A DNA stretch of 64,000 nt from Tenebrio molitor (taxonomy: Eukaryota > Arthropoda > Insecta > Coleoptera > Tenebrionidae). Numbering within the stretch: the first letter of the stretch is position 1; each line of letters opens with the position of its first letter. A program made the position numbers and the translations under genes. Location of the stretch: contig NC_091052.1 of NCBI RefSeq assembly GCF_963966145.1, positions 7,998,001 through 8,062,000 of the forward strand. The letters run 5' to 3'. Of the stretch, positions 61,683-64,000 are shown piece after piece. Under the pieces are notes generated by a model. It saw only the letters and a program-made list of their open reading frames with translations. It was not told the origin of the DNA and searched no databases.

Positions 61683-61934
61683 AAGGTTTTGGATTTTCTC
61701 ATGGGCTATGAGTCATATCTGCGTAAACGACGAATATCGGTCTCAAGTAGGCGCTACAAACCGACCCGAAAACATCGTCATTCGTTACGTTAGTTTCGTT
61801 TAGCAGAAGTCTCTAAGAATCGCTAAATATTCGATGTTTTCAGTTTTCATTAACAGATTTTTCACTGGTTTATCGCTCCGCCTTCGCGCAGATATTTCCA
61901 AGGTCACAGCTCATGAGAGAATCCGACACCTCTA
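61683..61934 (+). mobile_element. MITE family 3, copy 2
   Basis: The left end AGGTTTTGGATTTTCTCATG is roughly inverse to the right end CATGAGAGAATCCGACACCT. The 252-bp copy keeps a middle segment (TCAAGTAGGCGCTACAAACC) that the 23.2 kb copy lacks. There is no ORF. Confidence 0.72.
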
Positions 61935-64000
61935 ACATGACCGAAAAAATATTCCACTTGTGTTTTAATTTTATAAAATAAGAAAAAATTCCCATTGCTT
62001 TGACAACCGTACCAAATATAAATTCTCTATCGGATATTTATCACAGGTGATATCGCAGCTTAGCAGATTTCGAAAATTCAAGTATTCGCTTCATGATGTA
62101 AAAATTAATAATAAATTTGCTAAAAATTTTTCATAGATATTCTTTGTTTTCAAATATGTAGATGAATCTTTCAAAAAATGACCAAAAATAATTTTATTTC
62201 ACATAGTTGTGCCCAATACACAAAGAATTTGTTCGAATGCATTGTAAAGTCCTTTAAAAAATTCAAATAATCCTGTTTTCTCCTTTCTGGCGGCCAGCTC
62301 GATAAATACTTTGTAAATTCCTCACATTCACCCACTTTTGGAAATAATCTTCACGATTTAATCAGCTCTAATCTCCGTTAAAAGTTGTGCGGTTAGATTC
62401 TAACCAAAACGCCCGTTCTGATTTTTAATTATGGCGGATATTAGGTAGTTTGTGGCCTGCGGATTCCGTAATAGCCTGTTTTTTTTCTTCCGGCAGCTTA
62501 TTCTTGCAAGAAGCTCTAAAACAGATTTCTGCAATTTTTTGCTTTATCTTCTAAATTTGAGCGCCTAAAAACACCACACGCAACCGTCATTACTCAACTA
62601 ACAAACCACTTAATGTATTATAATTTTTTCTAGGCCCACGACGGAGCAGAGGGTCAAGAAGTGCTCCAATTATCTTTAAACGTTTGTTTTTTGTACGCAC
62701 CAACATTCCTCTGTGGCCACGAAATACATATTCGAATTTTATTCAAATGATCGATCATCCCCTTTCGATGATCATTCGAACTGCAAACAGCAACTCGTCT
62801 ATAATTTCCATTCGATATAACATCCGACTAATTCCGTGAATTAAACATCAGACGCCTTGTTACCTATACTTCGTAATCCGGAGCGAGGCAGCAGGATGGT
62901 TTCGAGTTGACAGAACCACTAATTATTTTTGTATCGAGTAAAATGGGAGCCGTTCAAGGCTGACTTCCAATTTTCTTAATTGAATTAGTGGTTAAGTAAC
63001 ATTTGTCGTATATAATTGACGACAAGAAGCGTTCGTTTGATCGAAAGCCGCACCACGTAGGTTCTTTAAATAGATAACATTAGTGTCATGCGAGCTGAAG
63101 CCTGGACACAATTTGGCTAAGTAAATTCGTAGGTTGTGCGTAACAAAGTGGCGTAAGGGGAGTGAGCTGATGAGGTGGTGTTTAAGTAATGGGGGCCGAG
63201 TGACATTTGGTGCTTTCCGAACAAATAGAGAGGAAAATGAAGAAGGTGAGGCGGTGAAGAGTCGGCGCCTTTTAATTCCATTAATATCAATTCATCCATC
63301 GGAAGGGTAGGAAAATATTGTATAATTACGGCCTTTGCTTTGTGCCTCGTTCTATCCACCTCGTCGTAAATCTATTGCTTCGCCTGCTCCCGTCAGGGAT
63401 TAGACTTGCAGATGGCCGAAATTTCGTTAGCACTTTAATGGCCGAAGTAATACGATTGTTACAAGCGACATTTCTTTATCTTGTAGTTTTTGCGCCGGAA
63501 GCGGAAACTTCGGCACCGGAACATTCCCGAAATAGCTACGGTGGGCTTTTTTATATTATTGGAATTCCGCCATCGGGGGGCGCATCGAACGGAAGGGCCG
63601 AATCGATACACTGCCACATCTTTATAAAAATGTCACAGAGATTGACTTTGAAGCATGTCGCTTATGCGAACCCGCGTTATAATAATCCGGAGGCTCATGG
63701 CGGCTCGTGGGGTCGTTAAGACGGGGGCAGTATCGATTCCACCGCGGGGCGGCTCGTTATCGGCCGTATGACAGGCACGTATCGGCGGTGAGGCTCTCGC
63801 TGCTCGCCTCATGCCACAAACTGCCTCCGAATGATCTGTTTCTTGCCGATGTTATCGACACCGAAGGCATCTCCGCGCTACCGGAGGAGCGCTCCAACTC
63901 TTATTAATTATTATGGGCAGCGCGAGCCCGCAGATGCCGTAATCGGAGGGCAATTTTACAAAAATCCAACCGAGGGACGGACTTTCGGGGAAAGTCGACA
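61935..64000. other. Non-coding region to the window end
   Basis: The GC-rich tail (63.3-63.9 kb) carries an open frame of 133 codons (63318-63719) that starts at a non-ATG codon and has no recognised domain. The composition could mark the approach to a neighbouring gene beyond the window, but no exon can be shown. Confidence 0.4.

Noticed and set aside
63318..63719. 133-codon open frame near the window end
   Set aside because: It begins at a non-ATG codon, shows no domain and lies in a GC-richer patch where chance frames are longer.

Overview
The window looks like animal nuclear DNA, most likely from an insect and possibly a beetle. It is AT-rich and has no operons or dense ORFs. It contains many short inverted-repeat transposon remnants and one large intronless coding region whose high GC content stands out. 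No tool-based search was run. The insect and beetle calls rest on the receptor family and on the mobile-element style.

The one clear protein-coding gene is a single-exon Toll receptor of the Toll-6/Tollo (Toll-8) type, at 43202-47137 on the + strand (1311 residues). It encodes a signal peptide, a long leucine-rich-repeat (LRR) ectodomain split by a cysteine-rich module, one membrane helix, a TIR domain and a proline/tyrosine-rich cytoplasmic tail ending in AYLV. Just upstream is a textbook-spaced insect core promoter: TATA-like at -31, TCAGT initiator at 42997-43001, and GGTTC downstream element at exactly +28 to +32, with the favoured G at +24. The predicted 203-nt leader carries four short upstream ORFs. 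The 3' UTR carries a Pumilio-type UGUAAAUA site and an AATAAA signal.

Left of the gene, 1-43 kb is a gene desert. Positions 1-4.1 kb hold degenerate units that share the 18-bp motif ATGGTGGATGCGCCGGGT; a fifth, inverted copy lies at 15.7 kb. Between 6 and 38 kb are several inverted-repeat elements. There is also a mariner-type transposase relic (17.97-18.80 kb) and a non-LTR reverse-transcriptase relic cut by a MITE (29.3-30.1 kb).

Right of the gene, 47.4-64 kb is again non-coding. It holds further copies of the same MITE families and a TA-flanked Tc1/mariner-like MITE nested between the arms of a larger inverted repeat (57.8-58.75 kb). No transposon remnant was recognised from 37.7 to 50.1 kb, so the Toll gene sits in a clean interval bounded on both sides by the same two MITE families. 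The long desert is plausibly regulatory territory, but the sequence alone does not prove that. I found no tRNA, rRNA, CRISPR array or second protein gene that I can support.
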